From positions 1 through 35,841 of the forward strand of contig CAXMUH010000018.1 of assembly GCA_964196565.1 (NCBI GenBank): a DNA stretch of 35,841 nt, written 5' to 3'. Made by a program: the position numbers and the translations under genes. Below, piece by piece: positions 1 through 7,213 of this stretch. Below the pieces are notes generated by a model. It was not told the DNA's origin. It was given only the letters and a program-made list of their open reading frames with translations, and searched no databases. The DNA comes from 2-12-FULL-42-15 sp964196565 (GTDB taxonomy: Bacteria > Pseudomonadota > Gammaproteobacteria > Coxiellales > Coxiellaceae). How positions within the stretch are numbered: the first letter of the stretch is position 1; every line of letters starts with the position of its first letter.

Positions 1-45
1 GCGTCGATGATTGAAAAAGCGTTGGAGATTATTTCTTACATTTAA
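1..45 (+). CDS. Possible C-terminal end of a truncated gene
   Basis: Frame 1 is open from the window edge to a TAA at 43-45 and would encode 14 residues ending in IISYI. It could be the tail of a gene that starts before the window. The stretch is too short to identify, and an open frame of this length is expected by chance. Confidence 0.2.
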   Translation, partial: ASMIEKALEIISYI

Positions 46-93
46 GGCATACCCAGAGCGTTTGGAAATTAGGTCTATTAATTATGTCTTATC

Positions 94-134
94 GTAGGGT
101 GGATTACGAACCTTTTGGTTCTAATCCACCCTAC
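94..134. repeat. REP-like palindrome of the GTAGGGTGGATTA type
   Basis: GTAGGGTGGATTA (94-106) is matched by its exact reverse complement TAATCCACCCTAC (122-134). Between them lies a second inverted pair, GAACC/GGTTC, around a TTTT loop. Only one unpaired C interrupts a long hairpin. The GTAGGGTGGATTA arm is widespread in bacterial intergenic repeats, known here from general knowledge. No transposase is nearby. Confidence 0.75.
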
Positions 135-176
135 AAAAAGCCAAAAGGATACCTCAGCCTCACAAAGGCGTATGGG

Positions 177-449
177 TCAACTGTTGCGTCGAGAAGCTGA
201 TCCACCCTGCCCACCAAGATCAACAATCACAGCCACTATAAGTAATACTATCCAACCACCACTCACCTGATGTTTATTATTTAGCATAATAACCATGTAA
301 GCCAAAGTTGTGTAAGGCATAAATATAAAACCCAAAATTGGCCAAATCCAAGTGGTATAAGCCTGTAAAAACCAATTGGTGAATAAAAAAACCCCAACCA
401 TAATCAGGCGTGGAACAAATAATGAAAAAATAACAAGTAAGCAGCCCAA
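177..449 (-). CDS. Small hydrophobic membrane protein
   Basis: This 90-residue protein is very hydrophobic, with about three predicted membrane segments (near residues 3-25, 30-55 and 64-78). The last is followed by DLGGQGG and a short basic tail. The start is a TTG at 447-449, chosen because AGGAGA lies five bases upstream; no in-frame ATG is as well placed. The segment order and the WPILGF and YTTLAYM stretches resemble small uncharacterised inner-membrane proteins common in gammaproteobacteria. No function can be assigned. The final codons (SASRRNS) lie in or beside a GCAGGGTGGATCAGC sequence related to the repeat at 94-134, so repeat insertion may have remodelled the tail. A longer open frame on the same strand (277-468) covers the same bases but encodes no recognisable protein. 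Confidence 0.6.
   Translation of the reverse strand: MGCLLVIFSLFVPRLIMVGVFLFTNWFLQAYTTWIWPILGFIFMPYTTLAYMVIMLNNKHQVSGGWIVLLIVAVIVDLGGQGGSASRRNS
196..210. repeat. Half-copy of the GTAGGGTGGAT-type repeat
   Basis: On the minus strand this reads GCAGGGTGGATCAGC, which matches one arm of the palindrome at 94-134 with small changes. No partner arm is evident. It overlaps the 3' end of the small membrane protein gene. Confidence 0.35.
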
Positions 450-672
450 AAATCTCTCCTAAAATCAAATTGAATGTCCTAGGGATAATAACACTACCTA
501 TTCAAATTGAACTAATTAGAGCTAAATTATACACAATTATTTAGAAAACCCCAACCAACTAAAGCATAAAGAATAATCTCACCGCTGGAGTGTTTCCATT
601 TAAATGGTTTGCTGCTATCTTTGAATTTATTGGCCATGGACATTGCTTTCTGCTATTAAATTGAATTCAAAA

Positions 673-1077
673 TCAAACCCAATTTTCAACCTTTAACTCA
701 GCAACTCGTCGAAATTCTTTTTCGTTATTTGTCACTAAGATGATATCAAGTGACAGTGCATGTGCTGCTATCCAAAGATCGTTGTTGCCTATCGGCGTTC
801 CTTTTTTAGCAAGCAGACTTCTTATCTTTCCATAAAAACCGGCAACATCTGTTGGTAGTGGCAATGGCGGGATAAAATGAGCCAGTGACTGTAGTTGTTC
901 AATTGCTTTTTCTCTGTATTGGCTTTTATGGGCGCCACATAACAGCTCACCATATGTGATTGTTGACATAACAGCTTCTCCAACTGCTATGTTTTCAAAT
1001 TTCTCCAAAACACTTACTGGCTTTTCCTTTGCTATATAAACGCAAATATTAGTATCTAACATATATTTCAGTTTCAT
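673..1077 (-). CDS. vapC: VapC-family PIN-domain ribonuclease toxin
   Basis: The 134-residue product has the single PIN domain of VapC toxins, Mg-dependent RNases that cleave tRNA or rRNA and arrest growth. The acidic catalytic residues are visible: D8 in YMLDTN, E44 in TYGEL, and D100 in NNDLWIAAHA, with a TNN-KEF motif near 116-121. The start is the ATG at 1075-1077, which overlaps the TGA of vapB by one base and has AGGGA six bases upstream. This is the usual antitoxin-first arrangement with translational coupling. Length is normal for the family and nothing suggests inactivation. The RNA target cannot be read from sequence. Confidence 0.93.
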   Translation of the reverse strand: MKLKYMLDTNICVYIAKEKPVSVLEKFENIAVGEAVMSTITYGELLCGAHKSQYREKAIEQLQSLAHFIPPLPLPTDVAGFYGKIRSLLAKKGTPIGNNDLWIAAHALSLDIILVTNNEKEFRRVAELKVENWV

Positions 1078-1304
1078 CAAAAATCCCTATCTTGTGGTGG
1101 TTCATCCTCCCTACCTTCTGACATGAAATCTTCTGGCATTGTAGTTAACAAATTAAAGGCTTGCTTTAAATTAATGGGAATCTTACGGATAACCAGCTCA
1201 TCATTACGTTTAAAAATCTCAACCTCATCTACATCGAATTGGAGATCTTTAGGTAGCCGTACTGCCTGGGAATTGCCACATTTAAAGACTTTAGTTTTTC
1301 GCAT
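1077..1304 (-). CDS. vapB: VapB-family antitoxin (AbrB-type DNA-binding)
   Basis: A 75-residue protein with an N-terminal AbrB/MazE swapped-hairpin DNA-binding domain (KVFKCGNSQAVRLPKD, residues 5-20). An acidic C-terminus (SEGREDEPPQDRD) presumably wraps the toxin. In this family the antitoxin neutralises VapC and, with it, represses its own promoter. The ATG at 1302-1304 is preferred over an upstream GTG (1311-1313) because a GGGG Shine-Dalgarno-like run lies eight bases before it. It is first in the operon and overlaps vapC. A promoter and a likely operator lie just upstream. Confidence 0.9.
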   Translation of the reverse strand: MRKTKVFKCGNSQAVRLPKDLQFDVDEVEIFKRNDELVIRKIPINLKQAFNLLTTMPEDFMSEGREDEPPQDRDF

Positions 1305-1325
1305 TAGGCGCACCCCACTTACAAT

Positions 1326-1366
1326 GTATATACACTAAGTATATACTATGCGGTTGCAACTATCAA
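1326..1366 (-). promoter_or_regulatory. vapBC promoter with paired GTATATAC operator
   Basis: On the minus strand a TTGATA -35 (1361-1366) and a TATACT -10 (1338-1343) are separated by exactly 17 bases. Two copies of the palindrome GTATATAC (1339-1346 and 1326-1333) are centred 13 bases apart, and one covers the -10. This fits autoregulation by a VapBC complex. The promoter assignment is by consensus only. Confidence 0.65.
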
Positions 1367-1490
1367 CTTTTCGTAACTATATGAAATATTAAGTGAAATC
1401 AAACAGCCGCCCATTTATTATTAATATTCAAATAGCGTGGCGATAACCCTTCCTGTTTAAAATATCGTATGGGAACAAAGCCCTACGAAG

Positions 1491-2306
1491 CTAATAACTC
1501 TTCACAAACTCTCGCACCAACTTCAACATATTTGCAGCACCAAGCTTGGCGCCTCGCAAAGTTTCCTCATGCGATAAAACCCCTTTATGCAGTCCAGCGG
1601 CAAGGTTAGTAACCAGAGCGATGGCCGCCACTTCCATACCGCAGTGGCGCGCAACGATCACCTCAGGCACCACCGACATGCCAACAACATCCGCACCCCA
1701 TTTTTGAAATGCTCTTATTTCTGCTGGGGTTTCAAATGAGGGGCCAATCGTGGAAATATAAACGCCCTCAGTTAATGGTATTTTTAAATCTTCACCGAGA
1801 GAAAATAATTTTTTTCGCATTTTTTCACTGTAAGCATCTTCCATGCCGACAAAACGCGCACCAAATCGCTCATCATTTTTTCCAACCAAAGGATTAACAA
1901 ACTGAAAATTAATATGATCATTAATCACCACCAGACTTCCAGGTGTCACGTCCGGATTCAAGGATCCGGTTGCACCCGTCGTAATCATGGTTTCACATCC
2001 CAACAAATGGCATGTTCGAATCATTGTTTGAATAACATCCGTGTCGATACCTTCATACAAATGCGCGCGCCCCTGAAGACACATGACCGAGACACCCTCC
2101 AGTTCACCAAACACAAATTGCCCCATATGTCCTTCAACGGAGGGTTTATGAAACCCGGGGAATTCATAAAAACAAATGGTGGTTGAGTTTTGAATATAAT
2201 CCGCTAAATCGCCAAGGCCAGATCCCAACACAATAGCTATTTTAGGCTTAAAGTTATTTAACTTGTTTTTAATAATTTCAGCAGACTGAATGGCTTCTTT
2301 GGTCAT
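1491..2306 (-). CDS. punA: Purine nucleoside phosphorylase (trimeric, PNP-II type)
   Basis: This 271-residue enzyme phosphorolyses purine nucleosides (inosine, guanosine) to free base and ribose-1-phosphate for purine salvage. The family is shown by the phosphate-binding LGSGLGDLAD near residues 27-36, the GATGSLNPDVTPGSLV block, and the GMSVVPEVIVARHCGMEV signature with a following VTNLAAG. The sequence resembles E. coli XapA. Its ATG overlaps the cdd stop as ATGA, with AGGAG just upstream, so it is translated as part of a DUF47-cdd-punA operon. Pairing with cytidine deaminase makes a small nucleoside-salvage unit. The length is standard. Exact base preference is not certain. Confidence 0.93.
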   Translation of the reverse strand: MTKEAIQSAEIIKNKLNNFKPKIAIVLGSGLGDLADYIQNSTTICFYEFPGFHKPSVEGHMGQFVFGELEGVSVMCLQGRAHLYEGIDTDVIQTMIRTCHLLGCETMITTGATGSLNPDVTPGSLVVINDHINFQFVNPLVGKNDERFGARFVGMEDAYSEKMRKKLFSLGEDLKIPLTEGVYISTIGPSFETPAEIRAFQKWGADVVGMSVVPEVIVARHCGMEVAAIALVTNLAAGLHKGVLSHEETLRGAKLGAANMLKLVREFVKSY

Positions 2307-2710
2307 GATGCTCCTAAAGTTTTTTTACTAAAAGGGTAGGGAAGAAGGTCAGCTAATTTTTCACTTTTATGCTCACCCGCTCTATTAAAAAAGTGCACCA
2401 ATGTGTGATTTGCTGAAAATTCCCATAATCGTTGGCGGCACGCACCACACGGCGCACAAAAATCTTCTGAATCGGATGTTATAACAATTTCTTCAATATT
2501 AATGTGCCCCGCTTTAACCATGGCACAAATGGCCACCGCCTCAGCACACATCGATAAACCATACGCGGCATTTTCAATGTTGCAGCCACTAAAATATTCA
2601 TCGTTCAGAACTCGAATACAGGCGCCAACTTGAAATTTAGAATAAGGGGCGTACGCTTTTTCTTTCGCAGTATTCGCTGCTTGAAACATTTTTTTGAGTG
2701 TGTCAGTCAT
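2303..2710 (-). CDS. cdd: Cytidine deaminase (small tetrameric type)
   Basis: This 135-residue zinc enzyme deaminates cytidine and deoxycytidine to uridine and deoxyuridine. The substrate motif NIENAAYGLS is followed by the zinc and catalytic motif CAEAVAIC, where the glutamate is the proton shuttle. The second zinc motif is PCGACRQRLWEF. The length and the CAE form (rather than HAE) match the homotetrameric Bacillus/human class, not the longer E. coli dimeric class. It starts one base after the DUF47 stop and overlaps punA by four bases, which indicates a coupled salvage operon. Confidence 0.96.
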   Translation of the reverse strand: MTDTLKKMFQAANTAKEKAYAPYSKFQVGACIRVLNDEYFSGCNIENAAYGLSMCAEAVAICAMVKAGHINIEEIVITSDSEDFCAPCGACRQRLWEFSANHTLVHFFNRAGEHKSEKLADLLPYPFSKKTLGAS

Positions 2711-2711
2711 T

Positions 2712-3392
2712 TTAATCCGCTAATAACAATTGTAACTGGTAACCAACTTGCTGCGCACCATCTGCCAAATGTCCCACCCAATTGATCACTTGATATAAAA
2801 ACATCACATCAACTGGCTCAAGTGTTTTTTCGATTTTAAATAATGATCGGCGCAACGTAACCTGCATCTCATCAGACTCGTGCTCAATCACATTAAGCTC
2901 TTGAATCATTTTATCGGTAATCGTAACTTCTCTGCCTCGAAACCCAGATTCTAATAATTCATCCAGCTCGCTGATCGCCAGAGTTGCTTGCTTTGAAGCA
3001 GCAATTGATCGAGATAAATATTTTTCAAAGTCTCCGGCCAACTCTGCTGGCAATTGCATTTTACGTCCCAGCATAATACCTGCAATATCTTTTGCGGTAT
3101 TGGGCAAGATTTCTTGTTTATTCAGCAACACCAATAGATCACTACGAGGCACGGGCAAAAATAAACCTTTGGGCAAATGAATGCGAAGATCACGTTTCAA
3201 ATCGTCAGCTTCTCGTTCCAATTCACTGATTGCATTATAAGCAGCTTCTGACTCATCCCACTGATCATTTTGTATCGCACGATAGAATGGCAGCAATAAC
3301 TCGACACATGCATTCGCTTTTTCAATATGGCGTTGTAATGGCCGCATAGGGGAGCGAGCAAACATATCCAAGATTGATTTTTTTCGCAACAT
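2712..3392 (-). CDS. DUF47 / TIGR00153-family PhoU-like protein
   Basis: The 226-residue product begins MLRKKSILDMFARSPMRPL, the typical start of the DUF47 family. The rest is a mostly helical PhoU-like bundle with ELEREADDLKRDLR and NVIEHESDEMQ repeats, acidic patches thought to bind metal. The ATG at 3390-3392 is chosen over an in-frame start 180 bases upstream because AAGGA lies just before it and the family begins here. The longer frame would also run through the divergent promoter. DUF47 genes usually sit beside a PiT phosphate transporter, which they are thought to regulate. Here there is none, and the partners are cdd and punA. Confidence 0.88.
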   Translation of the reverse strand: MLRKKSILDMFARSPMRPLQRHIEKANACVELLLPFYRAIQNDQWDESEAAYNAISELEREADDLKRDLRIHLPKGLFLPVPRSDLLVLLNKQEILPNTAKDIAGIMLGRKMQLPAELAGDFEKYLSRSIAASKQATLAISELDELLESGFRGREVTITDKMIQELNVIEHESDEMQVTLRRSLFKIEKTLEPVDVMFLYQVINWVGHLADGAQQVGYQLQLLLAD

Positions 3393-3418
3393 AACCGATT
3401 CCTTTAAATGGGTAATCG

Positions 3419-3447
3419 CATATAAATTAGCTTGACCTCTGGGGCAA
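3419..3447 (-). promoter_or_regulatory. Probable promoter of the DUF47-cdd-punA operon
   Basis: On the minus strand TTGCCC (3442-3447) and TATATG (3419-3424) are separated by 17 bases, about 30 bases upstream of the DUF47 start codon. The sequence is moderately close to the sigma-70 consensus. It overlaps the divergent promoter of the PEBP-like gene, so the two may compete. Confidence 0.4.
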
Positions 3448-3459
3448 ATATTGTACAAT
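3432..3459 (+). promoter_or_regulatory. Promoter of the PEBP-like gene
   Basis: TTGACC (3432-3437) and TACAAT (3454-3459) are separated by 16 bases, close to the sigma-70 consensus. They are placed for transcription start near 3466 ahead of the ATG at 3509. Confidence 0.6.
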
Positions 3460-3508
3460 GTAGTTGTGGTCAGGACATTCGCATGATCTAATAAGGATAT
3501 CATACACC

Positions 3509-4030
3509 ATGTTAAAGTCATTGATGATATTAACTTATCTTTTTGCGCAACCGCATGGAAACGCAGATGCACCTAACGCACTTAAATTATATAGCCCTGA
3601 GTTTAAAAACCACAGCTTTATTCCTCAATCGCGCACCTGCTGGGATAAAGATACACAAATTCCACTAAAATGGTCAGGAATCCCGAAGGGAACAAAATCA
3701 CTGGCATTGCTTTTAATTGATCAAGATGTGCCGCGAAATCAATCATACCATTGGGCTGTGTTTAATATTTCACCCAGAACATCACACTTATACACTTCAT
3801 GGTATGAGAAGCATCGAAATTATATTGCAAATAATAGTTGGGGGCACCACAACTATAAAGCTCCCTGCTCAACAGACAACGTCACCCATCATTATCTTTT
3901 CCGCCTCTACGCTCTTAATATCAAGCTGCCTATTTCAGCTAATCAAAACGCGGCTAAAATGCAAATCAAGATGCAACATCATATTCTCGCTATAGCTGAA
4001 CTCGCAGGAAGAGTTCAAGCTAAAAAGTAA
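3509..4030 (+). CDS. Exported YbhB/YbcL-type PEBP-family protein
   Basis: A 173-residue member of the phosphatidylethanolamine-binding (RKIP-like) family. The ligand-site motif appears as LLLIDQDVP followed by YHWAVFNI, and the second conserved block as NSWGHHNYKAPC with HHYLFRLYALN. The first 20 residues (MLKSLMILTYLFAQPHGNADA) look like a short signal peptide, so the product is probably periplasmic. The ATG at 3509 has AAGGA upstream. An in-frame start at 3464 would lie at or before the predicted transcription start and is rejected. Bacterial members have no firmly established substrate. It is divergently transcribed from the DUF47 operon. Confidence 0.85.
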   Translation: MLKSLMILTYLFAQPHGNADAPNALKLYSPEFKNHSFIPQSRTCWDKDTQIPLKWSGIPKGTKSLALLLIDQDVPRNQSYHWAVFNISPRTSHLYTSWYEKHRNYIANNSWGHHNYKAPCSTDNVTHHYLFRLYALNIKLPISANQNAAKMQIKMQHHILAIAELAGRVQAKK

Positions 4031-4072
4031 ATCTTCTCACTTGTGATTAACCGACGAGAACCGAGTACAAAG

Positions 4073-4615
4073 TTAAGCGCCTTCACTATGAACACTCACC
4101 CGACAAGCTTTTAAGCCCTCGTTGCCCATTTTTTCAATAAAATGCACTGGCATACCAATCTTCAAATGATCAAAACGATGTTTTACTAAATTATCGGCAT
4201 TAAAATAATATTCATCACCATTAGCGCTAACAATAAATCCAAACTCATCTTCGGTAAATAAACGCGCAATCTCACCATGAACAATAGGTGGATGATGTTT
4301 TACATCGCCCTGTGATATGCGTGAAGATTCTTCTACTTTTCGCACCATATCAACAAATGCTTCCCGTATCGCGAGGTAAAGATTTTCTTGTTCGTTTCTA
4401 TTAATCACTAAATCTTTGCCCGGTAAACAGACATGCAAACGGATATTATGAAGCATGCCATTTTGACGGTGTCCCTGGCCCTTTTCGACTACGACTTGGC
4501 AAGAAATAATATCATCTGAAAACTTATTGAGTTTATTCGCTTTTTCTCTGATTCTTTCTTCAACTGCTTGAGAATGGTCTACATTTCGCATCGTTATTTG
4601 AAGTGGAACTTGCAT
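4073..4615 (-). CDS. HPF/RaiA ribosome-hibernation factor with C-terminal cold-shock domain
   Basis: Residues 1 to about 105 form a hibernation-promoting-factor domain (MQVPLQITMRNVDHSQAVEE..., then a KVEESSR end). Such domains bind the 30S decoding region and block translation in stationary phase. Residues about 112-176 are a cold-shock/OB-fold module (GEIARLFTEDEFGFIV, then YYFNADNL), a nucleic-acid-binding unit. The 180-residue length equals the two domains joined; classical short HPF is about 95 residues and long HPF carries a different C-terminal dimerisation domain. AGGGGA precedes the ATG. The fusion is known in proteobacteria but is not the textbook form. Confidence 0.85.
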   Translation of the reverse strand: MQVPLQITMRNVDHSQAVEERIREKANKLNKFSDDIISCQVVVEKGQGHRQNGMLHNIRLHVCLPGKDLVINRNEQENLYLAIREAFVDMVRKVEESSRISQGDVKHHPPIVHGEIARLFTEDEFGFIVSANGDEYYFNADNLVKHRFDHLKIGMPVHFIEKMGNEGLKACRVSVHSEGA

Positions 4616-5022
4616 ATTTTAATCCCCTAATTCAATTGACTAATTACTAGATCGCCACGCATCCTTGCATTTGAGTATGGATATGACAAAACAACGACTT
4701 CCACCAAGCTTAACTGGCAGCTAAAATTATATTTATTATGTTATTCATGTTGTTAGCTAAAGTTTGATAATTTGTCATCGCTTAAATCACCATGTCCAAA
4801 ACCGATATCATTACACCTTAATTATAGATGATCTTTACCCCCCTTGTCTGCACCTAGGTAGACTAAAATACTATTAAATCCTTACCACTATAATGCCACC
4901 TTAAAGTAAGCATTTAATCCCATGGTAAGCTAAAAAAACAAACTTGGAAAACCTCAGGATCAATTGTTAGAATACCTAAACTCTGTCGCCGACGCTATAG
5001 CGAATTAAAAAGGAAATCATTG
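4616..5022. other. 407-base intergenic region with no clear gene
   Basis: This stretch separates the divergent HPF gene and the unknown gene at 5023. It is AT-rich. A TATAAT at 4889-4894 could be a -10 for the plus-strand gene but lacks a convincing -35 at the right distance. Only very short open frames (such as 15 codons at 4677) occur, with no support. AGGA at 5011-5014 is the ribosome-binding site of the next gene. Confidence 0.5.
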
Positions 5023-6306
5023 ATGCGCTCTGACAAACAATTTTCATTTCCAAGTAGCCAAAAATTAAATGACTCGATAATTGAATTATTAGCAATATTA
5101 AAAACCACTGTTGAAAAAAACACACTGCCGTACTTCAATAAAAAACGAAAAAAAGAAAGAATTAACATTCTCTTTGAGACAAACTTCAGCAACCAAGCGG
5201 CTCAATCAATTCAGTCGCAGCTTGCTGAAATCGCCGGGATACCCTCAGCTGAAATTCGAGTCTTTGCACACGCTAATGCACAAGAGTCAAAGCTCAGACA
5301 TTATTTTTTTGGTGGATCGACGGATAAAGCAAGGCTTATTAGCCACTGTTTTAATGTTTACTCATTTTGTATTTATTTGCAGGAACAGCTTCTGCGACTC
5401 GATGCGCTGTATAAAATGCTCTACCAACAACCCTTAATTAAAGATTACGATGTTTTGTGCCATCTGAGTCAGACGCACAAGCAACTTATTACCGAGTGTA
5501 TCGTATTTCAAGGCGTGGTTTTAAAGCATGAAGACAAAAGAAATGCAAAGCCCGAAGCATTAACCGATCTAGAACAAAGAAAACTTAAAGCTGATTTTGC
5601 CTTACTTGGACGTAACCCACTTCCCCACAAAAAGCTAAATGATGAATGCAATAATATTTTTGCGTCCATATTTGACTGGAATCAACTGAAGACGATCTTT
5701 ACCCAAACATGCGTCGATTTAAGAAGCGCCAACCTCAACCAGCTAGAACCGGTAAAAAAAGGTTTTATAAAATTGGCACAGGCTCGGGCAACATTTATAG
5801 ATAGTTTTAAAGGACTTAAGAAACCTATTTCTTATCCTGACGGGACCACTAGAAACAAGTGCTATCTTCGAAGTTATCTACAAAAATGTGAAGTTAATAA
5901 AACGAATGATCTGCTTAACCCTAATAATCCATTTAACATACTGCAATTAGCGAACCATGCCACAAAGTTGATTGAAAAATCCGAAGGACTTTCTGGAAAT
6001 GAAAAAAGTGAGGGCTCTTCCTACAAAGCCTTAGGTTATCGCAAAGGGATGGCGCTAATGAGCTATATCGATGCTCTAAAAGAGCAATACACTGCCACTA
6101 AAAATATTGAAACATTAAAACAAATTTCTCCAAATGCGTTTCAATTTTCAGGTCGCGCGGGAGGACTGTCATCGTTACTCAAACATCGTAGCAGATGTTG
6201 CTTATTTCGCATTGGTCGATCTGATACTCAAAAATTATATGATAATTGGTTAGAAGAGGTGTCGAATTCAGCTTCGCCGAATACTTCCCGGCCAAACTCC
6301 GTTTGA
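5023..6306 (+). CDS. Unknown protein of 427 residues, possible effector
   Basis: I do not recognise a family. The ATG at 5023 has AGGA eight bases upstream; a TTG at 5020 is the alternative. The protein is soluble, without signal peptide or membrane segment, rich in lysine, asparagine and leucine, and probably mostly helical. A lysine-rich stretch (KKRKKER) lies near residues 41-47. Near the end is SGRAGGLSSLLKHRSRCCLF, then a helical KLYDNWLEEVS. The last roughly 14 residues (NSASPNTSRPNSV) are encoded by a palindromic repeat that also supplies the stop codon, so the native C-terminus may have been replaced. A stand-alone, host-adapted-looking gene in such a genome could encode a secreted effector, but this is speculation. 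Confidence 0.7.
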   Translation: MRSDKQFSFPSSQKLNDSIIELLAILKTTVEKNTLPYFNKKRKKERINILFETNFSNQAAQSIQSQLAEIAGIPSAEIRVFAHANAQESKLRHYFFGGSTDKARLISHCFNVYSFCIYLQEQLLRLDALYKMLYQQPLIKDYDVLCHLSQTHKQLITECIVFQGVVLKHEDKRNAKPEALTDLEQRKLKADFALLGRNPLPHKKLNDECNNIFASIFDWNQLKTIFTQTCVDLRSANLNQLEPVKKGFIKLAQARATFIDSFKGLKKPISYPDGTTRNKCYLRSYLQKCEVNKTNDLLNPNNPFNILQLANHATKLIEKSEGLSGNEKSEGSSYKALGYRKGMALMSYIDALKEQYTATKNIETLKQISPNAFQFSGRAGGLSSLLKHRSRCCLFRIGRSDTQKLYDNWLEEVSNSASPNTSRPNSV

Positions 6307-6315
6307 CCGGGCTAC
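6263..6315. repeat. Palindromic interspersed repeat, copy A
   Basis: Two consecutive hairpins are present. The first has arms ATTCAG (6266-6271) and CCGAAT (6277-6282) with one mismatch. The second has outer stem CCCGG/CCGGG and inner stem CAAAC/GTTTG. The end CCGGGCTAC and the middle CTTCCCGGCC match copies near 14.1 and 33.0 kb. The stop codon of the preceding gene (6304-6306) lies inside. A partial inverted copy (GTAGCCTGGACGAC, 6339-6352) follows. Confidence 0.75.
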
Positions 6316-6341
6316 ATCAAAGCTTATTCCAGCACCCGTAG

Positions 6342-6360
6342 CCTGGACGACCAGGTTTTT
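6342..6360 (+). terminator. Rho-independent terminator of the unknown gene
   Basis: CCTGG, loop ACGA, CCAGG and then TTTTT form a short GC-rich hairpin with a T tract, 36 bases after the stop at 6306. The stem overlaps the partial inverted repeat, so the terminator may have been donated by it. Confidence 0.55.
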
Positions 6361-6365
6361 ATTTT

Positions 6366-7094
6366 CTACATATCACCCCAACGCAGTTGCGCCATGGTTA
6401 ACGCCACCACAGTTGCCGTTTCCGTACGCAGCACTCTTGGGCCCAAAGCATAGGGACAAAAACCCACTTTAACCGCTCGACTCACTTCATCATCGGTCAA
6501 ACCACCTTCTGGTCCAATTAATAGAGTGACTTGCTTTGGCTTTTCAGTTAACTCGACGGGCTCGGCATCTGGCGTACAAACTAATTTTAAACCTGCATCT
6601 GGTTCTGAAATAAAATCATCCAACGATTGCGCCGAGTTAAGTGTTGGCACACGCAAGCGACCACTTTGCTCACAAGCGCTGATAATCACCCCCTGCCAAT
6701 GTTTAAGCCTTTTTTGCAAACGATCCGGATTTAATCTAACTCCGCAGTGCTCGGTATAAATTGGATTAATTACACTGACCCCTAACTCAACTGCTTTTTG
6801 AATCACGTAATCCATACGCTCACCTCGAGAAATTCCTTGAGCAAGCGTTATCTTTAAGTTTGACTCGCGCACCACATCTTTTTTGCTTTTGCTTAGAAGC
6901 ATCAATTCGGCTAATTTTTTATCAGCTGCAATAAGCTCAGCTTGATATTCAGAACCACGACCATTAAATACAATTAAATTTGTGCCTATTGTCAAACGTA
7001 ATACTTTTAAAATATGATGACTGGCCAGAGCGGTTAAAACCACGTTTTGTTTCTCAACCAGCTCACCTGGATAATAAATTCGCGTTAATTTCAT
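6366..7094 (-). CDS. rsmE: 16S rRNA (uracil(1498)-N3)-methyltransferase RsmE
   Basis: This 242-residue SPOUT-class enzyme methylates U1498 of 16S rRNA in the decoding site, using S-adenosylmethionine. An N-terminal PUA-like RNA-binding domain occupies about residues 1-70. The C-terminal knotted SPOUT domain shows the AdoMet-binding LLIGPEGGLTDDEV and the family end LGPRVLRTETATVVALTMAQ. EQSGRLRVP in the middle is also typical. The length matches E. coli RsmE (243). It stands alone between two plus-strand genes. Confidence 0.96.
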   Translation of the reverse strand: MKLTRIYYPGELVEKQNVVLTALASHHILKVLRLTIGTNLIVFNGRGSEYQAELIAADKKLAELMLLSKSKKDVVRESNLKITLAQGISRGERMDYVIQKAVELGVSVINPIYTEHCGVRLNPDRLQKRLKHWQGVIISACEQSGRLRVPTLNSAQSLDDFISEPDAGLKLVCTPDAEPVELTEKPKQVTLLIGPEGGLTDDEVSRAVKVGFCPYALGPRVLRTETATVVALTMAQLRWGDM

Positions 7095-7213
7095 ATTGTT
7101 AATTTTCTCTTAAGCACGTAAAGGTTGCGTATAAATTTGCTTAATGCGATAGTTTCGGGGACAAAATTAATCCCATGTTTTATTAAAACATAATTAAATA
7201 ATGAGTGCGAGCA

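Noticed and set aside
3464..3572. Overlap of the longest DUF47 and PEBP-like frames
   Set aside because: Family start sites, Shine-Dalgarno sites and promoters place the starts at 3392 and 3509, leaving a normal 116-base divergent region.
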